A stretch of DNA of 64,000 bases from Clostridiales bacterium (GCA_015055605.1 SVHV01000001.1:439026-503025); one strand, 5' to 3'. Positions 9,715-18,594 are shown, counted from the first letter of the stretch. Notes: a model not told the origin generated them from the sequence alone. Numbers and translations are program-made.

Positions 9715-9728
9715 TTAAATTACAATAC

Positions 9729-9770
9729 AAAAAAAGGAAACCGTTTTAACTAACGATTTCCTTTTTTTTG
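9729..9770 (+). terminator. terminator of nifJ
   Basis: A long stem (aaaaaggaaa...tttccttttt, with an inner cgtt/aacg helix) followed by eight Ts, about 15 nt after the stop codon. Confidence 0.8.
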
Positions 9771-9945
9771 TTGACATGATTTTTGTATAAAAAAATACAA
9801 GTCAGAAATATAGAAAACCCCATATTTTTGGCTTGTATTTTCACATTTGCATATTACAAATGCATAATAGTAATGTCGACAGATAATTGATAAGTGTACT
9901 AACATTACATAGTTAGTTTATTACACTAATTAATTTTTATGCATT
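9771..9945. other. convergent intergenic region with several hairpins
   Basis: No gene was seen between the 3' ends of nifJ and transketolase. Three inverted repeats occur: a two-part hairpin at 9794-9839 (AATACAAG / CTTGTATT, then AAATAT / ATATTT), a small one at 9844-9862 (CATTTG / CAAATG) and a wide one at 9872-9909 (TAATGT / ACATTA). The first has a U-run on the minus strand and may terminate transketolase transcripts. Confidence 0.5.
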
Positions 9946-11931
9946 TTATATTGTTTTTTCTTTGTTGTTTTTAATAACTTGCATAATTTCTTTAGATATA
10001 ATTTCGCTTGTTAAACCAAACTTATTATATATCTCTTGATAAGGAGCACTGGCGCCAAATTCATCTACAGCAAAGCATTTGCCGAATCTACCAGTAAACT
10101 CATACCAACCACCAGATGCACCGGCCTCAATAGAGAATACTGACTTAATATTAGTAGGTATAACATCATTTCTATATTTCAAAGGTTGCTCTTTAAACAA
10201 TTCAACCGATGGCATACTAACCACTCTAACATTATACCCCTTACTCTTTAGTTCTGCTTGAACATCTAAAGCCAAACCAACTTCACTACCTGTTGCTATA
10301 ATAACACCATTGAGTGTACCTCCCTCTGGAGATAAGATATATCCACCTCTTTTTGCCATATCAACATCAGATGCAATATTTTTTAGTTTTTGTCTAGATA
10401 AAACTATCGTTGTTGGATTATTTTTAGATAAAGCTGTCAAATATGCTGCTTTAGTTTCAGCAAGGTTTGCCGGTCTAAATAGATATGTATGTGGTATATT
10501 CCTAATGCCCCACATCTGTTCACTAGACTGATGAGTAGCACCATCTTCACCTACTGCAATACTATCATGAGTAAATACAGATATAACCTTTTGTCCCATT
10601 AATGCAGATAATCTCATAGCAGACTTCATATAATCACTAAATACTAAGAATGTACTATTAACAGGAACTAAACCTCCATACAAAGCAAGACCATTACTAA
10701 TACACCCCATACCAAATTCTCTAATACCATACTTGATATTTTTATTAGCAAAATCATCATTGATAAAGCCACTATTCTTAATGTTCACCTTTGTACTACC
10801 ACACACATCGGCAGCGCCACATATTAGATTAGAGTATACTTCGGCAAGTTTATTTAGAACCAAACCACCCATATCTCTACCAGACATATCCTCTGATATA
10901 TTGAGATCTGCAAGGACCTGTTCTGCTTTGATAGTGTCCATATTTAAAAACTCATTTAGCACTTTATAATCTCCAGGATAGGCCTTACTATAAACTTTCA
11001 TTCTTTCTTTAAAGCTCTTCTTTACACCATCAAATCTCTTTGATAGAAATTTTAAATCTCTAAGAACATTTTTATCTAATTCAAATGGCTCAGATGTAAC
11101 ACCCAAAGTCTCTCTTAGAAGTTTTACATTATCTGCACCTAAAACAGAACCATGTGCTTTATTGCTGTCTTGTAATGCAGAACCATAACCTATGTGTGTA
11201 TTTATTTTTATGAATGTTGGTTTATCTTTGCTTTGTTTTGCGACATTAATAGCTTGAATAATACCCTCAACATCATTACCATCTTCTACCTCTATGGTAC
11301 TAAAGTTTAAACTCTTAAAATAACCTAAGATATTCTGGTCCATAACAGACTTTGTACTACTATCTAGTGTAATACCATTACAATCATATAGAACGATTAA
11401 TTTATTTAGTTTAAGTGTTCCAGCAAGGGATAGTGCTTCGTAACTCACACCCTCCATTAAACAGCCCTCACCTACGAGCGTGTATGTGTAGTTATCAAAT
11501 AGAGTGATATCTGCTTTATTAAACCTCTTAGCCATAATTCTCTCTGCAAGGGCCATACCAACAGCCATTGACACGCCTTGACCTAGAGGCCCGGTTGTTG
11601 CATCTACACCTGGTACTGCACCATATTCTGGATGTCCAGGAGTAATACTGTCTAATTTTCTAAAAGATTTAAGGTCATTTAAAGAAATTTTATATCCAAA
11701 CGCATGCAACATTGCATAGTAAATACTACTACCATGTCCAGCAGACATAATAAATCTATCCCTTAGTATATTTTTATCATCCTCAGGGACTACATTTAAA
11801 ACTTTTGAATATAGTGCATATAAAATAGGTGCTGAACCTAATGCAATACCTGGGTGTCCACTATTAGCCCTCTCTATCATATCTACAGCAAGCAATCTAA
11901 GTTCATTAACATTTTTTGTTTCTAAGTCCAT
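9946..11931 (-). CDS. tkt: transketolase
   Basis: TPP enzyme that moves two-carbon units between sugar phosphates in the non-oxidative pentose phosphate pathway. The 661-aa length is typical. The N-terminal TPP domain has SAGHGS, GPLGQG and the cofactor segment; the middle domain has FSDY and HDSIAVGEDGATHQ; the C-terminal domain has GASGGWYEF. The TPP motif normally written GDG reads GEG (GEGCLMEGVSYEALSLAG), a conservative change at the metal-binding Asp. It starts 14 nt after a kinase-like gene and probably shares its promoter. Confidence 0.95.
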   Translation of the reverse strand: MDLETKNVNELRLLAVDMIERANSGHPGIALGSAPILYALYSKVLNVVPEDDKNILRDRFIMSAGHGSSIYYAMLHAFGYKISLNDLKSFRKLDSITPGHPEYGAVPGVDATTGPLGQGVSMAVGMALAERIMAKRFNKADITLFDNYTYTLVGEGCLMEGVSYEALSLAGTLKLNKLIVLYDCNGITLDSSTKSVMDQNILGYFKSLNFSTIEVEDGNDVEGIIQAINVAKQSKDKPTFIKINTHIGYGSALQDSNKAHGSVLGADNVKLLRETLGVTSEPFELDKNVLRDLKFLSKRFDGVKKSFKERMKVYSKAYPGDYKVLNEFLNMDTIKAEQVLADLNISEDMSGRDMGGLVLNKLAEVYSNLICGAADVCGSTKVNIKNSGFINDDFANKNIKYGIREFGMGCISNGLALYGGLVPVNSTFLVFSDYMKSAMRLSALMGQKVISVFTHDSIAVGEDGATHQSSEQMWGIRNIPHTYLFRPANLAETKAAYLTALSKNNPTTIVLSRQKLKNIASDVDMAKRGGYILSPEGGTLNGVIIATGSEVGLALDVQAELKSKGYNVRVVSMPSVELFKEQPLKYRNDVIPTNIKSVFSIEAGASGGWYEFTGRFGKCFAVDEFGASAPYQEIYNKFGLTSEIISKEIMQVIKNNKEKTI

Positions 11932-11945
11932 TTTTATTCTCCTAA

Positions 11946-12449
11946 TTATGAATAGTAATCTAGTATCATTTCATTAATCTTTGATAAAGTCCCCTCTAAA
12001 TCAAGTTCATCACAAGGAACAATTATATCAGCGAGTCCCTTACACACAAAATCTCTATCTTCAAATAAATCAACACTAATGATTCTCTGATTAAAACTTT
12101 GTTCTTCTCTTTCTAATTCTTTTCTAAATCTCTCACGAGGTAACTCCAAATAAATTAGCACACAACTACCCTTAACATACTCAAGAGCAGTATCATTATT
12201 AAGATTGATATAGTCAATATTAATGATAGTATTGTCAAAGGAACAAACCCTTCTAATTACAGAGAGTTCTTCTTTAATTAGATATTCCTTACCACAAACT
12301 TCTTCTACCTTAACCTTGTCTATTAATTCATATTCTAATAAATCATCTACATTAGCATAAAACATCTCTAGGCGAGAAGATAATTCTTTACAAACTTCGT
12401 CTGTAAATAATTTAGTTAGACCCACAATGCAAATATTTGTCATAGCCAT
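11946..12449 (-). CDS. shikimate-kinase-like protein lacking the P-loop
   Basis: A 167-aa protein whose overall pattern resembles small P-loop kinases such as shikimate kinase: a first strand NICIVG, an xVDDLLE stretch near residue 37 where the family has its DxD substrate site, a strand SCVLIYLELPRERFRKELERE like the lid/adenine region, and a closing ADIIVPCDELDLEGTLSKINEMI. The Walker A position reads GLTKLFTD instead of GxxxxGK[ST], and the GGG substrate motif is absent, so ATP binding is doubtful. AGGAGG lies 8 nt before the start. It is co-transcribed with transketolase. Real gene; function unknown. Confidence 0.6.
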   Translation of the reverse strand: MAMTNICIVGLTKLFTDEVCKELSSRLEMFYANVDDLLEYELIDKVKVEEVCGKEYLIKEELSVIRRVCSFDNTIINIDYINLNNDTALEYVKGSCVLIYLELPRERFRKELEREEQSFNQRIISVDLFEDRDFVCKGLADIIVPCDELDLEGTLSKINEMILDYYS

Positions 12450-12498
12450 ACTCTTCTCCTCCTTTACAATATTTATTGAAACTTTATTCTTATATTCT

Positions 12499-12527
12499 AG
12501 TATACAAGATAGCCATTAATTTTTCAA
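12499..12527 (-). promoter_or_regulatory. promoter of the kinase-like gene and transketolase
   Basis: TTGAAA, 17 nt, TATACT on the minus strand, giving a leader of about 45 nt that ends in a strong AGGAGG. Confidence 0.65.
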
Positions 12528-12625
12528 ATGTTTTATATAAATCAATGTTTTTTAAAAGGTTTTTTACAATGTTTTTACAATATTTAATAAAGATTTAATT
12601 TCAGATTGTGATATAAATATTGTCA

Positions 12626-13747
12626 CTAATTATTATGTAATTTCTTGTGTCTTTTGTTATGCAAATCATATCTCCATCTTTTATACCAAACCTTAATATA
12701 TGGTCCAAACATAAACAAAAGTAATATAAATATCACTAATGTCGTATAAATCCAAAATGGTGTAAAAGAATATTTATCAATATTGTCTATAAATTCTACA
12801 GCAATCCTATTACCTAAATTTACAATAATATTACCATCTCTATCTGTCCTATATAAATGCTCAAAAAGGCTAGTATTATGTATATTATCATAGTGCAAAA
12901 TTCTACTAAGCATATCATCAGACGGGTGTCCATAATTATTCTCACCCACAGATACTACAGCATAATCAGGAGATGTCGCCTCTAGAAATTCAATAGATGT
13001 ACTACCATTGCTACCATGATGAGCAATTTTCAATATATCAATATTGAGCATCTCTGCAGGATACATATTCATCAATGCCCTCTCAATACTAGAATCAATA
13101 TCGCCTGTAAGCATTGCCTTCTTGCCATTCTCCTCTAAGATTATCACAGGTGAATAATTATTATAGTTAGAATTAGATATTCCATACAGGTCATCTTTAT
13201 CAGGATATATCCAACTAACCTTAGCATTTCCAACAGAGATAGTTAGACTATCATCATTAATAATAGTAGGAATATTTTTAATATTTACCTTATTTATTAG
13301 ATTTTCATAAACTTCATTGACGATAAACTCTTCTTTCCCATCACTCTCTAAATATATAGGAGGACGATAGAATATACCTATGTCGTAATTATCTACTATA
13401 TACTCCATATTGATTGCATGGTCCAAATCGGTATGAGATAGTACCAAATAATCTATCTTTTTATCTTTGAGCACTATATTATCTAAGTATCTAGTTAATT
13501 TCTTGTTATATAACTTAGTTCCAGCATCAACAAGCATTGTTTCTCCCGATGCAAATGATATAACAATAGCATCACCTTGACCAACATTTATAAAGTGTAT
13601 TTGTGTTTCATTAGTTTCTAAGATATTCGGTTTCAAATATAAGAGTTTAGAGAAAAATCCAGAAAATATATTTGTGAGCAAAACAAATACTATAATAACA
13701 AGATAGATAATATTAATGTATGACTTTCGCTCTACATCTTTTATCAT
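12626..13747 (-). CDS. ComEC/Rec2-type metallo-beta-lactamase-fold membrane protein
   Basis: A 373-aa protein with one TM segment near residues 10-32, a metallo-hydrolase domain of about 260 residues, and a second TM near residues 335-358 followed by a basic tail. Metal ligands are recognisable: HFINVGQGDA, SHTDLDHA (HxDxDH type), LTGDID, AHHGSNGST and HPSDDML. This is the pattern of the C-terminal hydrolase domain of ComEC without its competence channel, so it is probably a stand-alone relative rather than a DNA uptake channel. With a TM at each end the domain likely faces outward. Its ATG abuts the stop codon of the lipase gene (TAAATG), so translation is likely coupled. Confidence 0.75.
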   Translation of the reverse strand: MIKDVERKSYINIIYLVIIVFVLLTNIFSGFFSKLLYLKPNILETNETQIHFINVGQGDAIVISFASGETMLVDAGTKLYNKKLTRYLDNIVLKDKKIDYLVLSHTDLDHAINMEYIVDNYDIGIFYRPPIYLESDGKEEFIVNEVYENLINKVNIKNIPTIINDDSLTISVGNAKVSWIYPDKDDLYGISNSNYNNYSPVIILEENGKKAMLTGDIDSSIERALMNMYPAEMLNIDILKIAHHGSNGSTSIEFLEATSPDYAVVSVGENNYGHPSDDMLSRILHYDNIHNTSLFEHLYRTDRDGNIIVNLGNRIAVEFIDNIDKYSFTPFWIYTTLVIFILLLFMFGPYIKVWYKRWRYDLHNKRHKKLHNN

Positions 13748-14584
13748 TTATTTTTTTCTCCAAAATGTCCATTTTGACTTGATTTTCTTATGTTTGAATA
13801 ATTCTTTTATCTTAGGCATCATTGCCTTTGTTGCTAGATACCCTTCTTCTATCATTTCTTTCATACCAGCAACCTTCTTAGCACTAAATCTCTTTAGGTC
13901 CGGTTTAATCATTATGTCGGCATTTAGATACCCTTTGATAGCGTTACTCTTCATCATTATACCAACACTAGCCATAAGTAAATCTAAATACTTCGTAGAA
14001 TCAGTACCATTACCCCTACTAGAATTAATATCAATAGCAACAACAGCATCACACCCTAGCATTCTAAGCACATCTGCAGGAATGGTATTTTGAAGACCTC
14101 CATCAAAAAGTAGTTTATCTTCGAACTCCACTGGACTAAATACAGTAGGAACTGCACAACTACCGGCAAGAGCTTTACACAGTCTTCCCTTAGTGATATC
14201 TACCTCGTTACCCGAAATCATATCAACAGCAACGGCACAAAATGGAGTTTTTAAATCCTCGATATTAATATCTCCGATACTATCAATAATTAGTTTTTCA
14301 AGAGCATCTGTTGAACTAGGTACTAGTGGAATCTTGCTTTTTCTAATGTCTTTTTCTTTAAGCCCTGAGGCAATTTTTTCTATCTCATCACTTGTCATAC
14401 CATGAGCAAGAGCTGCACCCATAATTGAACCCACTGAAGTTCCTGCAATATGGTCGAACTTGATACCCTCTTCCTCAAAAGCCCTCATAACACCGATTAA
14501 AGAAAAACCTCTAGCACCTCCACCACCAAATGCTAGTCCAATTTTTTTATATTTTTTCATCTTAGGAGCAACTAATATTTCCAT
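13748..14584 (-). CDS. patatin-like phospholipase (RssA-type)
   Basis: Serine lipase of the PNPLA family. The 278-aa protein has all family motifs: oxyanion loop GGGGARG near residue 20, nucleophile elbow GTSVGS near residue 44, and catalytic Asp in LLFDGGLQNTIP near residue 163. The natural lipid substrate is unknown. No signal peptide; the C-terminus is very basic (KKIKSKWTFWRKK) and may bind membrane. The start at 14584 has AGGAAG at good spacing; the internal Met at residue 9 has none. A TATAAT lies upstream. First gene of a pair with the ComEC-type protein. Confidence 0.85.
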   Translation of the reverse strand: MEILVAPKMKKYKKIGLAFGGGGARGFSLIGVMRAFEEEGIKFDHIAGTSVGSIMGAALAHGMTSDEIEKIASGLKEKDIRKSKIPLVPSSTDALEKLIIDSIGDINIEDLKTPFCAVAVDMISGNEVDITKGRLCKALAGSCAVPTVFSPVEFEDKLLFDGGLQNTIPADVLRMLGCDAVVAIDINSSRGNGTDSTKYLDLLMASVGIMMKSNAIKGYLNADIMIKPDLKRFSAKKVAGMKEMIEEGYLATKAMMPKIKELFKHKKIKSKWTFWRKK

Positions 14585-14679
14585 ACAATTATTCTTCCTA
14601 TTTTTCTTTTATTATACTTTAATTGTAACAGGATATAAAAGCAAAATAAACAAGTGTAGCATATATTTTAGAAAATAAT

Positions 14680-14708
14680 TTGTTAATTATAGCCATTTAA
14701 GGTATAAT
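14680..14708 (+). promoter_or_regulatory. promoter of ung
   Basis: TTGTTA, 17 nt, TATAAT, followed by a ~30-nt leader containing GGAG before the ATG. Confidence 0.55.
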
Positions 14709-14744
14709 CTTAATAGAAAAAACAATGTAAATTATGGAGAAAAT

Positions 14745-15422
14745 ATGTTTTTAATTACTAAAAACTGGTATGAGAAACTTAAACCAGAATTTGAAACAGA
14801 CACATATAAAAAATTAGAAGAATTCCTTAATAATGAATATGCAAATAAAATCATTTATCCAGAGCCAAAGAATGTTTTTAATGCTCTAAATCTAGTTAAA
14901 TATGATGATGTAAAAGTGGTTATTATCGGACAAGACCCATACCACAATCCAAAACAAGCACATGGCCTATCTTTCTCAGTTGAAAAAGATGTTTCAATTC
15001 CCCCATCACTACAAAATATATATAAAGAATTAAAAAGTGACTTGGGTTGTTATATTCCTAATAATGGCAACCTTACTAAATGGGCTAAACAAGGTGTTTT
15101 ACTACTAAATTCTGTGCTTACAGTTGAGCAAAACAAACCTAATAGTCACAAGGGTAAAGGCTGGGAAAAAATTACTGGTAAAATTATCAACATCCTCAAT
15201 GAAAGAGAATCTCCTGTTGTTTTTTTGCTTTGGGGAGGTAATGCAAAGGCACTGGGAAAGAATATTGATACAAACAAACACTATATTTTATCAGCAGTAC
15301 ACCCTAGCCCAATGAGTGCAAATCAAGGTGGATGGTTTGGTTGTAAACACTTTAGTCAAACCAATGATATTTTATCTAAACTAGGCAAAAAACCTATTGA
15401 CTGGCAAATAGAAAATATCTAA
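14745..15422 (+). CDS. ung: uracil-DNA glycosylase, family 1
   Basis: Removes uracil from DNA as the first step of base excision repair. The 225-aa length matches the family. The catalytic water-activating motif GQDPYHNP is near residue 65, the LLLNSVLT strand follows, and the Leu-loop motif HPSPMSANQGGWFGCKHF is near residue 186. The loop normally reads HPSPLSAxRG, so it differs mildly. It has its own promoter and no clear terminator before the next gene. Confidence 0.95.
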   Translation: MFLITKNWYEKLKPEFETDTYKKLEEFLNNEYANKIIYPEPKNVFNALNLVKYDDVKVVIIGQDPYHNPKQAHGLSFSVEKDVSIPPSLQNIYKELKSDLGCYIPNNGNLTKWAKQGVLLLNSVLTVEQNKPNSHKGKGWEKITGKIINILNERESPVVFLLWGGNAKALGKNIDTNKHYILSAVHPSPMSANQGGWFGCKHFSQTNDILSKLGKKPIDWQIENI

Positions 15423-15445
15423 AGATTATATTTCAAATATGGATA

Positions 15446-15474
15446 TTTACAAACCATTAGAAATACTGTATAAT
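15446..15474 (+). promoter_or_regulatory. promoter of the DUF2726 gene
   Basis: TTTACA, 17 nt, TATAAT, about 35 nt upstream of the start codon, with GAGG as ribosome binding site. Confidence 0.6.
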
Positions 15475-15508
15475 TAATATTAGAATGATTTTATTTATGA
15501 GGTAGAGT

Positions 15509-16087
15509 ATGAATTTATTACTAGGTGTATTTGTAGATATTGTATTACCATTAATAATCTTAGCACTTGCTCTTGTAGGAGGAGTATTCCTATATAGATT
15601 CCTAAAGAATAGATATGCTTCTGGCTCTACAACATCTAAAGGTAAAGTAAGTAGTAAACCACAAGTAAAAGTTAAATCTCATTATGTAACTGAGCCTGAA
15701 ATGAAATTTTTAGATGCATTACACAAGGCACTTCCTAGAGATTGTATATCATTTCCAAATGTTGGAGTTGCTAAATTAATTGAACCAAAAGGACAATTAG
15801 TTGACTATAATATTGTCATGAATAAGTTTGTAGATATATGTGTGTTCTTAAGAAAGGATATGTCCCCTATACTTGTAATCGACTTATATGACCCAAGCCC
15901 AGCAGCTCAACAGCTAAAGAAATTTGATGATTCTGTCACTGCTGTATTAAAGGAAGTAAAAATTCCTGTACTACACAAACAAATTCAACCAAAATACGAT
16001 ATTGAGAGATTAAAAATCGAAGTGCTAACTGCTATGAATGATGCAACAGTAGCATATTTAAAAGATAAAACAATTAATTCTAAATAA
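15509..16087 (+). CDS. membrane-anchored DUF2726-like protein
   Basis: A 192-aa protein with one strong N-terminal TM (about residues 5-31), a Ser/Lys-rich linker, then a domain of about 130 residues. That domain has the DUF2726 layout: TEPEMKFLDALHKAL, FPNVGVAKLI, VDICVFLRKD, ILVIDLYDPS, and IPVLHKQ near the end. DUF2726 is often linked to the PD-(D/E)xK nuclease fold; here the usual Glu of VIELD is Asp (VIDLYD) and no clear catalytic Lys follows, so nuclease activity is uncertain. Own promoter; shared bidirectional terminator. Confidence 0.6.
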   Translation: MNLLLGVFVDIVLPLIILALALVGGVFLYRFLKNRYASGSTTSKGKVSSKPQVKVKSHYVTEPEMKFLDALHKALPRDCISFPNVGVAKLIEPKGQLVDYNIVMNKFVDICVFLRKDMSPILVIDLYDPSPAAQQLKKFDDSVTAVLKEVKIPVLHKQIQPKYDIERLKIEVLTAMNDATVAYLKDKTINSK

Positions 16088-16116
16088 AAAACTCTTCTAA
16101 ATTTAGAAGAGTTTTT
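16088..16116. terminator. bidirectional terminator between the DUF2726 gene and the TrxR-like gene
   Basis: A perfect 12-bp palindromic stem (aactcttctaaa / tttagaagagtt at 16090-16113) flanked by A-run and T-run serves both converging genes. Confidence 0.85.
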
Positions 16117-16986
16117 TTATTTTAATTTAGATAAATACTTTATTGCTTGAGTTGCCGCAATTGCCCCATCTGAACAGGCAGTAACTATTTGTCTTAGTTC
16201 CTTATCTCTGATGTCACCTGCAGCAAATACTCCATCAATATTGGTTTGCATATTATCATCAGTAATAATCTTTTTGTTTTTAGTCTTGATTTTATTTTCA
16301 AAAAGACTAATATTTGAGTCTTTACCTAAACACACAAATACTGCTGAGCACTTAATAGAGTATTGATTGCCATTTGAAATAAATTGTATACCCTCTACAT
16401 ACTCATCACCCTCTATATCTACAACAGTTGCATTTGAAAACACCTGCAAATTATTATTTTTGTATAAATTTGTGGTATCTATGACAATTAATTCACTTGC
16501 TAAACCTTCAAGATAGTCAATAGAATCTGCCCCCTTAGCCCCATTTGTAACAACAACAACCTTTTTGTCTTTATATAATCTACCATCACAAGTAGCACAA
16601 TAACTAATTCCTTTAAATTTCAACCTTTCCTCGGCATTTATACCCAAAGGTATATAGGAAGTTCCTGTAGCAATCACTAAGGCCTTGTAGGTGCAAATTT
16701 GACCATCTGTAAAATAAATATTTTTATTTTCATAATCAATATGCTCAATATTCAACATTTCTATTGATACAGAGAGGCTAAAAACTTGTCCCACCATAGT
16801 TGAGATAAGTTCAGCACCAGTTTTACCTGCGAAACCCGGATAGTTCTCTACTGTCTCAAGAGTTGCTGTTGTACCACCTATTATTGAATTTTCTATAATC
16901 AATGTAGATTTACCAGCTCTAGCCGAATATAAGGCTGCTGTAAGGCCTGCTACACCACTACCTATTATAACTACATCAAATTGCAT
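16117..16986 (-). CDS. thioredoxin-reductase-like flavoprotein, probably not NADPH-dependent
   Basis: A 289-aa FAD disulfide reductase. FAD motifs are intact: GSGVAG (residues 9-14), the ATG motif, and GVFAAGDIRD (252-261). The redox pair is C130-ATC-C133, as in bacterial thioredoxin reductases. The second dinucleotide site (142-180), which should read GxGxxA followed by HRRxxxR, instead reads VVVVTNGAKGADS and lacks the basic residues, and the protein is ~20-30 residues shorter than NADPH-dependent TrxB. That matches the clostridial ferredoxin-dependent flavin thioredoxin reductases (FFTR), where NADPH binding is lost. Monocistronic. Confidence 0.8.
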   Translation of the reverse strand: MQFDVVIIGSGVAGLTAALYSARAGKSTLIIENSIIGGTTATLETVENYPGFAGKTGAELISTMVGQVFSLSVSIEMLNIEHIDYENKNIYFTDGQICTYKALVIATGTSYIPLGINAEERLKFKGISYCATCDGRLYKDKKVVVVTNGAKGADSIDYLEGLASELIVIDTTNLYKNNNLQVFSNATVVDIEGDEYVEGIQFISNGNQYSIKCSAVFVCLGKDSNISLFENKIKTKNKKIITDDNMQTNIDGVFAAGDIRDKELRQIVTACSDGAIAATQAIKYLSKLK

Positions 16987-17042
16987 AATTGCACCTCTAT
17001 TATCTAATATTTAACATATTTTAGCAGAAATATCACAAAAAA

Positions 17043-17077
17043 CAAAAAAGTTGGCTACAATATAGTCAACTTTTTTA
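17043..17077 (-). terminator. terminator of the S10-spc-alpha superoperon
   Basis: On the minus strand AAAAAAGTTG-CT...AG-CAACTTTTTT forms a stem with one mismatch and a U-run, about 10 nt after the rplQ stop codon. Confidence 0.8.
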
Positions 17078-17086
17078 TTATATAGA

Positions 17087-17590
17087 TTAAACAAGCTCGA
17101 TAATTGCCATCTCAGCGTTATCGCCGTTTCTAGCACCTAGTTTAACAATTCTAGTGTAACCACCACCAGTACCTAGAGTTTCTTTTCTCTTAGCATACTT
17201 TGGAGCATAGATATTAAAAATCTTCTCGATAAGTGGATTCTTGATGTCTTGTGTTCTCTTTACGAAATCAGCTTTTGACTCTTTCTCAGCTCTAACTTCT
17301 TGAATATCATAAAGTTTGCTCATAAGGTCTCTTCTAGCAGCTAATTTCTTAGGACCATCATTAACAACTTCTCTTTGAACTTTAGTACCCTTAGCATCTA
17401 CAGCAGTTTTTGTTGTTTTAACAACATCTTCGTATGTATTGATTGCTTTAGTTAATAGTTTCTCTGCATAAGTTCTAACTTCTTTTGCTTTTGCATAAGT
17501 TGTTTCAATTTTTCCATACCAAAGAAGATTTGTAGCTAGACTTCTAAGAACTGCAAGTCTTTCGTCTGTAGGTCTATTTAATTTTCTCAT
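17087..17590 (-). CDS. rplQ: 50S ribosomal protein L17
   Basis: Large-subunit protein near the exit tunnel. MRKLNRPTDERLAVLRSLATNLL is the standard opening. At 167 aa it is ~45 residues longer than the usual ~120; the extra sequence lies about residues 58-110 (from VVKTTKTAVDAKG to the segment before IKNPLIEKIF), and the normal GGYTRI closing motif follows. Last gene of the alpha operon, 20 nt after rpoA. Confidence 0.95.
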   Translation of the reverse strand: MRKLNRPTDERLAVLRSLATNLLWYGKIETTYAKAKEVRTYAEKLLTKAINTYEDVVKTTKTAVDAKGTKVQREVVNDGPKKLAARRDLMSKLYDIQEVRAEKESKADFVKRTQDIKNPLIEKIFNIYAPKYAKRKETLGTGGGYTRIVKLGARNGDNAEMAIIELV

Positions 17591-17610
17591 TATACAAATT
17601 CTCCCTCATA

Positions 17611-18564
17611 TTATTCTTCATCATTTCTTAGTGACAAACCAAAACTCTCTAATTTAGCAGAAACTTCGTCAAGAGATCTCTTACCTAAGTTTTTAACTTT
17701 TGCCAAATCGCTCTCTGATTTCTTAGTTAAATCAGCTACAGTATTGATACCAGCTCTCTTTAAGCAGTTATAACTTCTTACAGACAAATCGATATCTTCG
17801 ATAGTCATCTCTAGTACCTTAGTTTGTTTGTCTTCTTCACGACATACCAATATATCCATTTGTGACATACTCTCAACAAGGTCAACGAATAAACCGATAT
17901 GATCTTGAATTAATTTACCTGATAGAGAAATAACTTCTCTAGCAGATAGAGTACCGTTAGTCTCAACTTCGATTGTAAGTTTATCATAATCGATATTTTG
18001 ACCAACACGGGTATTTTGTACATAGTAGTTTACTTTCTTTACAGGAGTAAAGATAGAGTCTACTGCTATATAACCAATAGGCATATCTTCTTTTTTGTTA
18101 GCATCAGCAGGAACATAACCCCTACCTCTACCGATATAAACTTCTAATTCAAATTTAGCACCATCATCAAGTGAGCATATATGAAGTTCTGGATTTAAGA
18201 TTTCAACCAAATCATTTGGCTCAAAATCAGCAGCAGTTACTTCACCAGCGCCATATTTGTTTATTCTAAGAACTGTTGTGAAATCTTTAGCAGTATCAAA
18301 ACTCTTAACTGCAAGACATTTAATATTAAGAACAATGTCCACAACATCTTCTGCAACACCTTTAATAGTTGAGAACTCGTGTTGTACACCGTTTATTTTA
18401 ATTCCAATAGGAGCCGCACCAGGAAGAGCAGAAAGTAAAACTCTTCTCATACAGTTACCAAGTGTAATACCAAAACCCCTATCTAATGGTTCAACTACAA
18501 ATCTAGCAAAACAACCATTATCTGTTTCTTCACAAGTAATTCTTGGCTTTTCAATTTCCATCAT
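17611..18564 (-). CDS. rpoA: RNA polymerase alpha subunit
   Basis: Alpha subunit that nucleates RNA polymerase assembly. The 317-aa protein has the N-terminal assembly domain (FVVEPLDRGFGITLGNCMRRVLLSALPGAA) and the C-terminal helix-hairpin-helix domain (SVRSYNCLKRAGINTVADL, KNLGKRSLDEV) that contacts UP elements and activators. Two ATGs stand in tandem; the first has GAGG 8 nt upstream. Usual place between rpsD and rplQ. Confidence 0.97.
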   Translation of the reverse strand: MMEIEKPRITCEETDNGCFARFVVEPLDRGFGITLGNCMRRVLLSALPGAAPIGIKINGVQHEFSTIKGVAEDVVDIVLNIKCLAVKSFDTAKDFTTVLRINKYGAGEVTAADFEPNDLVEILNPELHICSLDDGAKFELEVYIGRGRGYVPADANKKEDMPIGYIAVDSIFTPVKKVNYYVQNTRVGQNIDYDKLTIEVETNGTLSAREVISLSGKLIQDHIGLFVDLVESMSQMDILVCREEDKQTKVLEMTIEDIDLSVRSYNCLKRAGINTVADLTKKSESDLAKVKNLGKRSLDEVSAKLESFGLSLRNDEE

Positions 18565-18594
18565 AAGAAATTCCTCACTTTTGAATTTTATTTA

